A stretch of DNA of 64,000 nucleotides from Varroa destructor (GCF_002443255.2 NW_019211456.1:23491061-23555060); one strand, 5' to 3'. Positions 45,456 through 57,774 are shown, numbered from the stretch's first letter. Notes: generated by a model from the letters alone, not told the origin. Translations and numbers: made by a program.

Positions 45456-45778
45456 GCTGGAAAACAGATTTCAATGGGAAAGCACGACAAAATCTGCGCA
45501 TGAACTTCGCACGGACAAAGCTGCTGGTCGACAAACGACAGTAACTTTTTCTGTTCTGTCACTTTAGCTTCTCCAAATCTGCAAAAATCCTGCGAAGGCC
45601 CCTATAACCGTGGGATCCTCAGCGTTAAGCTAAACTTCACTTACAGAGTAATTGAAAGCGTTTTTTCGGGTTATCCGGTCCGCCAACGGAGATATGGCTT
45701 GAGGTATGGCGAAAAACGCATGGTTAACTAAGATATAAAATGGTCTTTTGCGGATCCAGAAGTCTCACTAGCAGGAAA

Positions 45779-45784
45779 AATAAA
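45779..45784 (+). terminator. Poly(A) signal AATAAA after gene model 21
   Basis: A canonical AATAAA 324 nt after the candidate stop at 45455, and 212 nt after the TAG of the competing frame at 45567. Confidence 0.38.
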
Positions 45785-47100
45785 TAGATTATTTCTTACA
45801 TATTAACTATTATTTATTTCAGCTTGAATCATGTTAAGGATCGGTTTTTCAGGTCCACACATGCATGCCTTTACTAGAGCTAAGAACGCAAAGATTATTT
45901 CTTAGACTGAATGAGGTAGAGACAAAGTCAAACATTCATCTACAGATCGAGATGAAACACTTGAATAAGTTCCTTAACAATATTCGTGGTGGTTTAACTA
46001 CGCAACTGAAGTATCTACGCTCAGCGTAGCCAGTGGAAGAGGTGGGAGAAGGGAAAGGAACGCGTTATCTTGTTTTTTGCATTTCCTGCGTGCATTATAA
46101 GGCTTTTTTATTTGGTGGTGGGTCGACAGAACACGACTAAAAGGAGCACTGTGTAGGAAAAGACGATTTTCGCTGGTACTTATTATCGTTTGTAGCGACA
46201 CGTAGGCCACTGCTGATGTTGTTTATTCAGTGAATATTCAGAAACGCACTCTAGCATCGTTTAAGTAAAACAACAGAGCAAAACTAGCAGGCACTGAAGG
46301 AAACTTCTGCGTAAACTGAACTTCGGCGATGTGAACATCTTACGCGCGACCGTTCTCGCATTGAGAAGCGTGAAAAGGATGATGACAGCCGCAAAAACCG
46401 CTTTCGCCAATACGCGTCCTTGCGAGATACCGTTGCATTTAATACTAAAATGGCTCGCAGGACAAGAAGTGTGGCCTGTGCTTGTTTGAGTGCATTGCAT
46501 TTTTTACGAGCGCTTTGCTTTGTTTGGAGAGAGTGCATTAACCCAAGGAAAATTTACGTTAACCAGGCCTATGGCTTGTTACCTAAATATGAATTAGGAC
46601 GATAACAATATCCTTTCCAGATAGTTTAAGGTATTTTATGGTGTTGCTTGCGTACACATTAAATGTATTACGCTTTTCATATACGCTAAGCATGGATCGG
46701 GTTGGATGAAAACTGTGGATTGTTTTTTGCAGAAGAATCATTTGCTGAATTAATGTATGTTATCACCATAGGTAGAACATTGAAGTGATACTAATAGTTA
46801 TAATACGGAAACGTACGTATTCGAAACTATTCCGTACATCATATTAGAGAATCATCCATTACCGTTGTGTTTATTTCGAACTGTGATAATTTCGCCTAAT
46901 ATTCATTGTATCAAGACCATAGATCGTATACAAATGGCAACACTCGTGTGCCCCTTATGCCACTGCTTCGGGATTTATAGATGTTATCGTTTATGAGCCA
47001 AAAACAGAAAACGAAGCTTGCTATAACTTTTTTTTTTATAGAAATCGAACGTAATTAACAAACTTTTCATTAGTACTGTCGTAAACACGCGAATTGTCGA
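45785..47100. other. No supported gene
   Basis: Overlapping minus frames (45998-46210, 46261-46500, 46284-46538; 70-84 codons) lack splice support. AT-rich toward 47100. Confidence 0.35.
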
Positions 47101-47316
47101 ATGTCTAGCCTTCGTTTTTCAAAAAACGACATGGAAAGGTTCACAATACGAGCGTCCCCGAAAAGTTACACGTTTAGTAAATTTCAACAATTCGATTATT
47201 TTGTGTGCTATAGCATGTGGCACCATCTTATTGGAACCATATCTCGGTTATACGCAAATGGAGAGTCCTCGTATCTTCTTTTTGTACGCGGCAACTTTAT
47301 TTATTCATCGATCTGA
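47101..47316 (+). CDS. Candidate small ORF, 71 residues (two overlapping frames)
   Basis: The ATG at 47101 opens MSSLRFSKNDMERFTIRASP and runs to TGA at 47314-47316 with a balanced soluble composition. A second frame at 47201-47401 overlaps and is more hydrophobic (YAATLFIHRSDQIKIRVSC). Neither has splice or poly(A) support. If a frameshift or intron joined them, a longer protein of about 100 residues would result. Confidence 0.28.
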   Translation: MSSLRFSKNDMERFTIRASPKSYTFSKFQQFDYFVCYSMWHHLIGTISRLYANGESSYLLFVRGNFIYSSI

Positions 47317-49065
47317 TCAAATAAAAATACGAGTGTCCTGCATGGTCGAGTTGCAGCTGCTTTTCGGCTTATGTAGCGTAAACGTGAAACGCTTTACATA
47401 ATCCGTAAACTTTGACCGTTGAATTAACAGATGTTTCAAGCCGGTACACTAGACGGTGCAATGAAATCTTGTTACAGTACGCTAATCATGCTGTGCGAGA
47501 TATAGTTTTACTTTTTTTTTTTTTTACTTTGTTCTATTTTTAGCCTACGAACAATGGTTTTTTGAAAAACGACCCAGCAAGCCCACTCCATTGAACAGAG
47601 TCATGACAAAACGGCGCTCCTATCGCCCTGTGCGAATGGTGTTTTATTTGCAATCGCTTTTGCTTGTAGCAAACATGACTGACTAAAATTTATATAGCAA
47701 GAAAAAATATTCAATATTCACCCTATTCAACCGTTTTTTAAGCGGTGCCTTACGTAAATTTGACTCTCTATTGTAAATATGCAATATCAGATCCTGCTGC
47801 AACAGCCTGCTACATTTTGGTAATAAGGCCTACAAACATTTGGGTCTAGAACGGATAATGCCATTGAATGAAGAATTATTAAGAAAATGAGCAAGTAGAA
47901 CAAGATGGCTGCGGAAATCAGTATATATATATATATATATATATATTGGCAATTGCCTTAGAATAAAAAAAATTTTTTTACCTGTAAACCTCCTTACTCC
48001 TTTCCATAAACTAACTTGAGCTTATTCAGCACCTACAGTGACCCAGAGTACATTATATTGGGACGTGCCAATCTATAACACTTTTTTTTAATCATCTGCG
48101 CCCCATTTCGCACTACCCAAGCCTAAAAAATTAGGTCGATAAATTACGTAAAGCCTTCCATAAGGCATAACCAGATGTCGGCGTATTCCTGATGTGATAG
48201 AAAGGATATGTTCCTATCCATTTCAGATGAATTGACATTTCGTTGCAATTATACAGGATTCGGCAGCAAATAACTAGAGCGATTATCTTCCTGCATATTC
48301 TGTGGTCTCTAGAAGATCTGTTGAATTTTCCAGTCGGGGCATAGTGTAGAGTCATAACATTAAATTTATGATAATAAAGTTCTTCTCCTTTCGTGCCCTT
48401 GTTGAATACTCAGAAGACCATCAATTTAAAAAGCGCTTTCCTTTGAAAGTACTTTAAAGACGTGGTCACATGAAATATCTTAAAACAGCACTTTTTTTTT
48501 AAGTTATGCGTTATCTGAAGTAGTATAGAGTTATTATAAGGTAGATTTATATCTTCCTTTGTATAAGATATATTTATATCTTTATTATTATTTATATATT
48601 TATATATGAGTTAAGCTTTTCCCGAAAAGCTGCCGAAATTCCCGAATTTAGTAAGGAGTGTGCTTATGTAAGATTATACAGAAACAAGTGTACTGCGACT
48701 GTACCTTTTCACTTTCATTATCTACTATAATTCTTATGAACTTTATTATACACGGCTTGACAAACATTTCTTAATAGTTCAGAAAACGTTACTTATAAGT
48801 TCGCTCATTAAGTGGGCAATATCTTGTAAAATGAAGATTTTCTACCTTCCAAGTTACCTAACTTGTTAAAGGACTATCTTGTTCTTCCATAGAAACGCTG
48901 CTTTTTCGAATTTCAGCGCATGAAAGTCTTAGACCGAAGACCCGTATTCTTCCACAGGTATGGCTTCGTATATCAATGTCAGTATGAACATAAAAGACAA
49001 CATCTCGAACATCGCATTATCCTTAGATCATCTGGACAGCAGTACTTAGTCATGCTAATTACTTC
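47317..49065. other. No supported gene; poly-T, (TA)n and AT-rich block
   Basis: A T run of about 14 lies at 47512-47525, a (TA)n at 47922-47946, and an AT-rich block with repeated TTTATATCTT-like motifs at about 48540-48608. A 74-codon minus frame at 48131-48355 is unsupported. Confidence 0.4.
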
Positions 49066-49323
49066 ATGCGATCACTCGCGCGCAGATGTTTACTAATTCA
49101 TTTCTGTGCAGTAAGTGCGTCCTGTTCTATACCAAGAAAGTGCTGTGTACATTTATGGCGTACAGTAGAACCAGAATGCTATGTTACAATATCTATACAA
49201 GCGAACGCTCTGTCGCGTACCTGTCGAATACACTCGGGTTTCTATACCGAACGCACAAAGAACGGTTACGTGTGCATACCCGTTGCCCCTGTGTCGCAGG
49301 TCATAAGAAGGTCAAAAATATGA
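49066..49323 (+). CDS. Candidate secreted Cys-rich protein, 85 residues
   Basis: The ATG at 49066 opens MRSLARRCLLIHFCAVSASC, which resembles a signal peptide (basic start, hydrophobic core, small residues), followed by IPRKCCVHLW and further cysteines to a TGA at 49321-49323. Seven or more cysteines in 85 residues fit a disulfide-rich secreted peptide. A second ATG-started frame (49086-49328) overlaps almost completely and is also Cys-rich, so which frame is used is not settled. No TATA box or AATAAA is nearby. Confidence 0.3.
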   Translation: MRSLARRCLLIHFCAVSASCSIPRKCCVHLWRTVEPECYVTISIQANALSRTCRIHSGFYTERTKNGYVCIPVAPVSQVIRRSKI

Positions 49324-51187
49324 TATGAGAATGCGCTGCCCATCTCTGCTGCTACTCCTGCCGTTGCTTCTGGATATTAGTGGGCATCAACAGCGTCTGA
49401 TTACCCTGTCTGAAGACGGAAGGGAAACCCCATAATGAGGCAGATTTGTACCGATTCGCACGAAACATAGCATCACACGTACACATATGAAACACAATCA
49501 GTAATGCTTTCATATAACCTTGATACATACCATCCGTCTAACTGACAGATCCAAAGCCAAAATTTCCGAGATGTAACAAATTAGAGACGACAGTACGCAG
49601 CTGCGTACCGAAATAATGTTTGACGTGCACGTTTGGTATTGCGGCTAAGCACTGCTTCATAGCGCTAGTTTTTATGCTCCTACATACTGCCTTCTCTAAT
49701 TCGTTGTCTCGTACGACCTGCTCGATCTATTCTAGTTTGCCAAGAGGTTTGAAAATTGTCTGGAACACACGGGTTGGCTAGGGCGTAAGAAATGTGTATG
49801 GTACTGTGGTAGAACGTCTTTTCTACTGCTCGAACGGTCGAAGAGTTGCCTCGGGCCAACGGTGACCCGTCGAAACGAAGGCAGCGTCATAAGATTGGGA
49901 AAACAGTAAGCAAAACGAAACGAACCTTTTAGAGACGGTAGGATTTTTACTATTCAGCTATTGCTGCTACTGCTGCTGTGGCTGTAGTCTGCTGTACTGT
50001 ATATGATCTTGCTAAGATGGGCGGAAATGGGCACGTAACGAAACAGCGAACTTAGGAATGCCGACGGCTAGAAGCATCTTTTTAGTATGGATACCCTTAT
50101 CGATGCGAAGACCGGACCGCCAGAAAGTTTAAAACAGCTCGCGAGCTAGCATGACGTGATGACGTTGTTTGAAGAAAAGCGCCTTTCCCGGTGGGTAGTG
50201 TGAAGAAACTTCTAATGTATATATATATATATATATATGAAAATGCATTCAATTCTGTATCAACATATCTGCGTGTGTAAGTTTGTGTCCACGCAACTTT
50301 TTAGTATCAGCAACTTCTAGAGACCATCTATGGTATAGTTTTACAACTGCTTAATTAAACATTCTACATGCGCATAATTTGTACATAAAGAGTTAAGGTT
50401 TGTGGCCGTGCGGAAGATCGTGTGTCATCAATAGACACCTGCGTTAAAAAACATATGCTGCTGACGGAATCGAAAACGTTTTACAAATAAGATCATCAGG
50501 TAAAATTTTTAAATATGCAGTGTCCTAACGTACCCATCTCTAACAATCATTTCTATGTCGAAGAAGCTTTAAATCATTAACTAGGCTACAACCGTCATTT
50601 TCTTAACATAAAAAATGAATAAACTCAGGCTAAGGTTACCGTAAATTGCCGATTCCTCTCACTCATTATCTAGACTCATATATTTATGACCAATAATAAA
50701 GCTAATTTGATTGAATTTGAATTAAATACTAAATTGTAACGTCTGTGTAATTTACGCTACGAGACCACTTCGAAAAGATGCTATATTACATGTTCAAAAA
50801 GACGTTTATGGGTTTGACGTTACTATAGTCTGCGTCTGTGGAATTTCTAGTTGCGCTTCTGTTGTTATTACTATATTTGCTAGAGTGGATTTTATCGTTG
50901 CTCCTGGCGTTGTTAGTTCTATCATGCGGACGCACGTGTTACCAGGCGATGCCCCGACACGCCTGGTAAGCCTTGGACGATGCGTGTGCCCATTGCAGTC
51001 TATAATCATTCTGACTGCTACCTTGGCTAAGTAGGTTAGTTAAAGCTTCAGGCCATAACTCACACCGTGTCCTTTGACGAGCGGCCACGGCGGTTGTGTT
51101 GTTCTGTCGTGTGGTGCCGTATAGAAAGTACCGGTTGTATTACTGCGGAAACAGCTCAAACTTCAAGTTGTACAATAAAAACACACA
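49324..51187. other. No supported gene; (TA)n
   Basis: A (TA)n run at 50219-50238. A 67-codon minus frame at 50806-51009 is unsupported. GC rises at 51060-51140 just upstream of the promoter-like site at 51188. Confidence 0.38.
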
Positions 51188-51224
51188 TATATATAACCTG
51201 CGTTAGAGAGAACTCTCCGTCAGG
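51188..51224 (+). promoter_or_regulatory. Possible TATA plus TCAG initiator
   Basis: TATATATAA at 51188-51196 and CGTCAGG with its A at 51222 are about 32-34 nt apart, the expected TATA-to-initiator spacing. It lies directly upstream of the ATG at 51231. Confidence 0.35.
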
Positions 51225-51230
51225 ATATTA

Positions 51231-51533
51231 ATGAAATCAATCCGTGACATTTTTGATACACACAGTGCCGAATATCTTGTTGTTGGATATCTTGTTTGTT
51301 ATTACATATACGGCCTCCAAAGATACCCTGGTGAATATTATACGAGAAAATATCACCCAACAAAAAGGCATTTTCAAATAGATTTGAATGCTATCCAAAA
51401 CTATACGATCGACTATATATCCAATATAGATTGGATTCTTTATAATGAAGCTGATGAAAATACTTGTGTCTTAGTGAGGGTCAATAGCAGTAGTAATAGT
51501 CTTTCGAATGCCATAAGTAGTTGTATAGGCTAA
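51231..51533 (+). CDS. Candidate gene, 100-residue Tyr/Asn-rich protein
   Basis: A true ATG opens MKSIRDIFDTHSAEYLVVGY and the frame stays open for 100 codons in DNA of about 37% GC. The product has a short hydrophobic segment (YLVVGYLVCYYIYG), a basic stretch (YYTRKYHPTKRHF), then a polar Asn/Asp/Ser-rich half. A TATA/initiator pair lies immediately upstream, giving a 5'-UTR of only about 9 nt, and the ATG lacks a purine at -3. GTAAGT directly follows the TAA, so a 3'-UTR intron or a different exon end is possible. No family is recognised. Confidence 0.35.
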   Translation: MKSIRDIFDTHSAEYLVVGYLVCYYIYGLQRYPGEYYTRKYHPTKRHFQIDLNAIQNYTIDYISNIDWILYNEADENTCVLVRVNSSSNSLSNAISSCIG

Positions 51534-52664
51534 GTAAGTAGCTGAACTTAATGCATTTACGGTTACATCGATGACGAGAATTTATACTGGCCTGTTGACT
51601 AGGAGTAGTTAAAGTTAATGCTTTAAGATGGGAGGCCAGCTGTCCTTGTAGTTATGTTAAAGCGTATATCGTGTTGTATTCAACATTTTGTTCTTTAATC
51701 ATGCATAAACTTCATTTAACTACCTAATTTATATCGTTTCTGCTATCAATTATTCATGGTAACCCATCTATTCTCTTAAAGATCTCTTATATAAGTATAT
51801 CAGTAGTGGTGAGTTTGGCGCGGCATTAATAATGGTTGCCTTGTGTAAACTGTCACGCAAACAGACCTAAAATCGAAATTGCCGACCACGTTAAACGTCG
51901 AACTTAAGCTGGGTCGTGGTCAGCGATTTATCGTGACCTTCATCGCAGACGTAGCGACCACCCACGGAACCGTAAAGCAAGACGAAAAACACTGAACGAG
52001 CGACAAGGTCAATTGCTCAGTGATGGCGACGATCCCGTATAAAAACCACACCAGGCCGGGCTGCCAACGCTAATGAAGCTAGCGTTACACGAATAACTAG
52101 TCACCTATTCATTAACTAATGTACGTTTGCGCCTTTGAATCATGGAAGTACTAGTAAGTTAACAACGTACTGTTTAGTAACTGAATTCGGCTATACAGTA
52201 AATGTCTATCCATCACAATGGATCGTAGCCTAATGCAACGATAATATATTATTTTACTAATTTGGTATACTAGATGCCAGGCAGATAACAGCTGACCTAT
52301 TCATACGCACCAAAAACAAGAGCAAGGCGTACGAACATAACGCGAGAGGTAAAATCTGACGCCATAGCGATGCTAGAATATTGTTGAAATCGATACAACC
52401 CTTATATGGATTTCGTTAATCATATAAACTGCTTAATTTATTTTTTATGGTGGACTAATGTTTATGTTTTCTAGCCGTATTATGAGAATAGTTAGCATAG
52501 ATATAGCTCTATTTCTATCGACCTGGCTACACTCCAACCAACTTAGGTTTGTCTGAAACACGTTGCCTATGGTTAGAATAATCTCTCTGGCTACCTCTAA
52601 GGGCCCCAGACAGCAGGAATTAGATGCCTATCGAAACTTATAGTTCTTATGTTTTACAGAAATG
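51534..52664. other. No supported gene; GC-richer promoter-like patch
   Basis: At about 51870-52080 the GC rises. The patch holds an inverted pair (GACCACG...CGTGGTC) and CCCGTATAAAAACC (TATAAAAA at 52038-52045), followed by an ATG at 52073 that opens only seven codons. It might be a promoter without an identifiable product. Confidence 0.35.
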
Positions 52665-53106
<442 letters not shown>

Positions 53107-53262
53107 GGAAATCGTTCTCGTAAAATAAAATATTTAATCCGCCTGTCAATGATCTTTATGAAATCCACACTCATCAAGATGAAGTAAGATCTTCTGGTTG
53201 ACGCTCAGGTTCCGCCAGCAGAGTATATTTTACCGTTTGCTTCGACTCTCACTTTTCCTTTC

Positions 53263-53284
53263 TTTATTTATTTATTTATTTATT
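53263..53284. repeat. (TTTA)n microsatellite
   Basis: Five or more tandem TTTA units, directly visible. Confidence 0.85.
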
Positions 53285-53471
53285 GTCACTAAAGAAATCG
53301 CCCGTACAGGAAGGCCGTCTTTATTGAAGCACTCAGCGACAGACGACAAACAACTGTGTCATAAATGATGAAACAGCTTGCGGAAAAAATCTCTAACTAG
53401 GTTCTACCACTTGGATTGCCTTAGAGTTTTACTCGGGCTAGACGTCGCCCTCAAAACCTACGATCAAGTTT

Positions 53472-53741
53472 TTAAGCCTTATGGTCTGCTTTCCAGTTTT
53501 TCGCCCAACCACAACCCGCTCTCCGTGCCCAGTTTTTACACAGACAGCGCTGTTGCCCCTTTTCCAACGGTAGAAAACAGCACATGACCTTCTGGATCTG
53601 AATACCATGCATGAAAGTGCGAGACAAGGAGAGAAAACGATAATGGGCGTACAGCAACGAAACTTTTAATGCGATTAGCGACCTCCTTCCTTGTTCCGCA
53701 TCTTCGTTCATTTGTTTGGCATCAACGATGCGAGGTTTCAT
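53472..53741 (-). CDS. Candidate gene, 89-residue basic Cys-containing protein
   Basis: On the minus strand the ATG at 53741 (G at -3) opens MKPRIVDAKQMNEDAEQGRR and runs to TAA at 53474-53472. After an acidic/basic start come a hydrophobic stretch (SLIALKVSLLYAHY) and a Cys/Trp/Lys-rich tail (QRCLCKNWARRAGCGWAKNW). Codons are well mixed and translated-looking. Upstream on the same strand a second frame (53816-54046) is also codon-like and could be a 5' exon. The plus strand is open too (53669-53932). No family is recognised. Confidence 0.35.
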   Translation of the reverse strand: MKPRIVDAKQMNEDAEQGRRSLIALKVSLLYAHYRFLSLSRTFMHGIQIQKVMCCFLPLEKGQQRCLCKNWARRAGCGWAKNWKADHKA

Positions 53742-54709
53742 CTCGATGCTCAGGTTGTTATGCGCTGTCTATAGGCACAACATCTCGGTTGACGTCTCCG
53801 TTGCGCGTGCCTTGCTCAGTCTTGTTCTCGATTTCGGCTTCCGGTACTGACGTCCGGCTCTTTCCTGCTGTCACCCGCAATGTGCATCCTTGGCTGCCTG
53901 TTTACTGTTGTCACTGCCATAGAATGCCCTAATTCCTTTGCTCTGTGTAGGTTTTTAGAACATAAGAGCGGACCGAATGAGTTGTGAAGGCTAGAAATCG
54001 AGCGCGAACTCAGAGGCAAGCATCGTTCGAACGGCAAATATTTCACGGCTCGAAGGATGGAATTATTCGTAATCGTCTACGCGGACAAACAATATGTCCT
54101 TAACTATTCTCATAAGCTGAACCTGATTTCTGCTCTATACGAGATTCATTTTCTCTAAGCAGAACGGGGAAGACGCTTCGGCAAAGCAATATCAATGGTG
54201 ATAGTAGGGAGCTGGAAGTTGGATCTATATATTTACATAGGCGAAGTATGCGAAAAGATAAATCAACTGCAGTCAACACAATTTTTCATGTAATTACACA
54301 GTCAGCGGTGACCAAAGAAGTGTGGCCGTAAATTTCCCATAGTTTTTTGTGGTGCGAAATTACATTGCACTCATGTGGGATAGCCTGCACATAGGACTTG
54401 ATGTGATGCTCGGATTTTGCTTGCCTATCTGAGTAGTACACACATGAAAAGTTCGACCATCATGTGAAGTTGAAAATTCGTGTAATTGTTCGTGGGTTCT
54501 ATTCTACGATCCTCGCAAAAACCCTCGACCGTACTAATTCACTTGCCATCTGTTACTCAGATTGACGGAAAATGCGTAGTGTCTACCAGTTATTTCTGTA
54601 ATCTTGGCTGGCCAGTAAGTACAGTGGCGAGATGATGATCCATACTATCGTAATATAGCATTAATACCCGCCTTTTGTCTAAATTCGGTTGTTTTTTTCA
54701 ACATCCTAA
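53742..54709. other. No firmly supported gene
   Basis: A minus frame (53816-54046, 76 codons, containing MAVTTVNRQPRMHIAGDSRK) and a plus frame (53669-53932) overlap in the GC-richer 53.7-54.0 kb. Beyond 54.05 kb the sequence is AT-rich with no frame of interest. Confidence 0.3.
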
Positions 54710-54982
54710 GGTCTTGATAGATATATATATATATTTAATGCAGACCTGTTTGATGAAAATGTAATACGAAAGTTCCTAATTGAATCATATTATAACGGCA
54801 ATAGGCACACTACCGCCAAAACATTAGGATATATAGCTCTATTTGAAACGCTTAACCTATACTGTGATATAATAGGACATATTGATCGTACTACCGAGGC
54901 TCCGCCTATTGCTAGTAATATGACAGATGGATATATCTCAAGATTCAATTATTGTCCCGCTTATAGCTTGGCCTTACTTTAA
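54710..54982 (+). other. ATG-less open frame in an AT-rich block next to (TA)n
   Basis: From 54710 to TAA 54980-54982 one plus frame is open for 90 codons although the region is very AT-rich and begins with a (TA)n run (54719-54734). The translation (NADLFDENVIRKFLIESYYN and AKTLGYIALFETLNLYCDII) has balanced composition, and the first part loosely recalls a helix-turn-helix. It has no ATG before codon 70. It could be an internal exon, a remnant of an inserted AT-rich sequence, or chance. Confidence 0.25.
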
Positions 54983-56315
54983 CATATTATAATAGGAGAT
55001 CAAAACAAATTTATTCAGGCTTACGGTTATGGGATGGTTTAGATATATTGTGAAAAATTACTACAAACGGCTATTTTATTTCTAAAGGGATAAAGACTTG
55101 GATACAAATGCTTGAAATGAAAGAGATGCAAAATTCCCTGTTCCTGATCTTAAAAGTAAAATCGAAAACAATATACAGCGCTTGTGAGGTGTCCATTATG
55201 AGCTTTTTCATAGTGGCGTTTCAATGACCACTCAATAGCCTGCACGTAAACAATCAAATATCTGATATCCTGCGCAAACACGACGATATTTCTTGCATTT
55301 CTCGCTTATTGTGACTGCCCGTCCTTTTTCTGGATAAGTACACGAAACGTGGACAAAGCATACAGCGAAGGAACTTTGTTAATCGAGTTGATAAAGCCAT
55401 ATGGATATTACAAGACGGTCGTTGGTTATGTTCGATAGGACCAAGACAAAAATACGCTTGAGAACGAGCAGATGTTAAATTTTCGTAAACTCGTTAAAAA
55501 TGTATGTAGTTAAACATTTATATATTATCCTGCAGACAAATAACAAATTTAACAGAGATAATAGACAACGAACTCTACTTTTCCCTCCGACAGGACATAG
55601 TATCTGCGTTTCGTCTGTACTTCTGAGGTAGCAAGGGAGACAGACGGTCGTTAACAATATAGGAAACACTGAATAGCTGCGAAGAAGGTTTGTCCCATTC
55701 GTTGCGCGCACTTCACTGAAGCAACTCTTTGTTTACGGCGGTTTGCTCGCTGCTCTGGCTGATACCAAGATATTTCTTACTGGAGTCGAGAAGCTTTAAA
55801 TGGCGAGCTTCCCAAAAAAGGGCGAAAGATTACCAACTATCTATGCACTGTTTACTCGAACCGTACTGAGCTGTTTTCTACTAATGCCAAAGGAACATGT
55901 ACATGAGCTCATCAAAACAGAGAAATCATGATCCAGAAGTTGTTCGTCACGGAACAGTATGTATGCCACTGCAGCCCCTAAGTTTAGCTTTTTCGACGTG
56001 CTAAAGGGTCACGAATCATCATTATTGCGTAATATTTTAAGCGGCTTGAATTCCGTCATTTAAAGAACGATACTTTTTTTTACAAGTGTCTCTATATTGC
56101 TTCGGTAATTTGCGCTTCTGTATTCTAATATAATGGTATTTACGCGTCTTATATCTATTCATCTATATAGTATTTAAGGTGTGTTATTTAACGCATGTGA
56201 GCCCTTCGAACGTGTTTATTTAATACATTGTAGACTATCTAGCAGGTTGGCTACGAGCCTGCCTGATGACCGCATGCATTGTGAAATATATGTTTAAAGT
56301 GGGCGACGGTTAGAG
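54983..56315. other. No supported gene
   Basis: A 78-codon minus frame (55475-55711) follows a TTGCTTCAG acceptor-like site but starts with GTG and has no other support. AT-rich. Confidence 0.35.
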
Positions 56316-56538
56316 ATGATTTTCTTGTCGTGTGTCGCCCGTATGGGCAGACTCCCTTATAGCTTTTGCACGATAAAATTTAGATTTTTTATTGCATGGA
56401 ACGTCCTACATTCCTGGCGCGATAATTTGAACACTGCTAGGTGGCCTTACTCGGGGAACCCTGTAAATAATGGCATGCACACGAAGCTACACGTTCATAA
56501 ACGGAGCTCAAAAATAGATTCCGTATCGCTAATACAAG
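56316..56538 (+). CDS. Candidate first exon, gene model 27 (exon a)
   Basis: The ATG at 56316 (G at -3) opens MIFLSCVARMGRLPYSFCTI and continues in a soluble, Trp/Asn/His-containing sequence to ATACAAG|GTGAAT at 56538/56539, a good donor in phase 1. Without splicing the frame would end at 56604-56606 (96 codons). Exon b at 57659 continues in phase 1 after a 1120-nt intron. The two exons predict 112 residues. The first 12 residues are moderately hydrophobic. No family is recognised. Confidence 0.35.
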
Positions 56539-56677
56539 GTGAATATAGCTTTTGTATCAATTCCACAGAATGGGTCCGGCAAGTTGATATGATGAAATTA
56601 TCATAACAATAGTAGATAGGCTGACACTATTTACGGAAAATGGGTAAAATATATGGGTCTTCTTTTTTGCCTTCTTC

Positions 56678-56908
56678 ATGACAAAAAATCATACGAGGAA
56701 TGATCTGATTTTGTTAGGAAGACATTCACCAGAATCTTCAGTGCATCCCAATAAATGTATACCGGTTTTCTTGGTAACAATTCGCAGAATATGTACTCTT
56801 CAACAAGCAAATGCACTTTTCAGCTCAGTATTTCAACTGAGCAGCTATAAGGAAAGTACTAACCATTCATATTTCATTGTATTTATAACGAAATTAAGCC
56901 GAATTTGA
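56678..56908 (+). other. Unassigned 76-codon frame inside the model 27 intron
   Basis: An ATG at 56678 opens MTKNHTRNDLILLGRHSPES and runs to TGA at 56906-56908. Its composition is balanced, but no splice or poly(A) evidence supports it. If real, it competes with the intron of model 27. Confidence 0.25.
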
Positions 56909-57153
56909 CATAAGTGAAGGACCTGGCTTTGCCGGAGGTCAGGGTTGAGTATGAATACCATTGACCTTGTTTAAAAATTGTTTACAAATCAGATCAACTA
57001 TGGCAAGTTGATTTCAACTCTAGCCATTTATCAGGTCTGATTAGCTGACGGTTAGTAAATAAACAAGTAAGATTATTTTACGTACGTTATAAACAAAACT
57101 CTAGACAGGTGGTTCCCGAAGCTCCATGCCGTGAGCTCTATGCCATGTTTTCT

Positions 57154-57155
<2 letters not shown>

Positions 57156-57185
<30 letters not shown>
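57156..57185. repeat. (TA)n microsatellite
   Basis: About 30 bp of uninterrupted alternating AT, directly visible. Confidence 0.9.
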
Positions 57186-57189
<4 letters not shown>

Positions 57190-57658
57190 ACATATCTTGA
57201 AGGACACTAAAGTTAGACCATATCAGTCCTGTGAAATCATTTTCCGTTAATTTTTCTCGTTATTTTTATTGCGTAATTTACGTTGACATCTAGATGTTCT
57301 GTGACCTATATTGACTGAAGCGCTAATGGTCGACCCTACATTCACAGCTTCAACGTGTAATGACGGGTATAATTAGATTGATTTCGAGAAAGAGGACCTT
57401 TGAACGTCTCGTTGAAGTTTATGCTTAGAATCAACTAATGCAAAGAATCCCTATTTCGAAACGATGGCTATAACGCCATCAAAGGCGTAAGTAGAAGGCG
57501 TCATTTTGGTTTCCAGCATATGAGGCCCCACTGTATGTATCATAAATCAAAGACGACCATATACATTATTACAGAGTACCGCATTTAATACACTTCAGTC
57601 CTAAAATAGCTGGGTCCATATCTACTCTTTCTTATTTTCTTTCACTCTGAGTATTTAG

Positions 57659-57774
57659 ATGGCGACCTACGCAGCGCCGGCAGCAGCCGCCAAGAATATG
57701 CGGCATCTACGTTCGTTCGTTGTGACTACCTCAAACTCTGTGCTACGTGTCTGTCCCCTTCAAACCATGCATGA
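57659..57774 (+). CDS. Candidate terminal exon, gene model 27 (exon b)
   Basis: The acceptor (TTTCTTTCACTCTGAGTATTTAG, ending 57658) has a long pyrimidine tract. In phase 1 the exon reads GDLRSAGSSRQEYAASTFVR, then CDYLKLCATC, to TGA at 57772-57774, with very C/G-ending codons (GGC GAC CTA CGC AGC GCC GGC AGC AGC CGC). In phase 0 it would begin with ATG GCG ACC and stay open to 57940 (93 codons, Ala-rich start), a credible alternative if 57659 is itself a start codon. The CxxxxCxxC pattern is too short to assign. Confidence 0.38.

Noticed and set aside
52073..52096. ATGAAGCTAGC after a TATA box as a secreted-protein first exon
   Set aside because: The frame closes after seven codons and no usable donor occurs before the stop.
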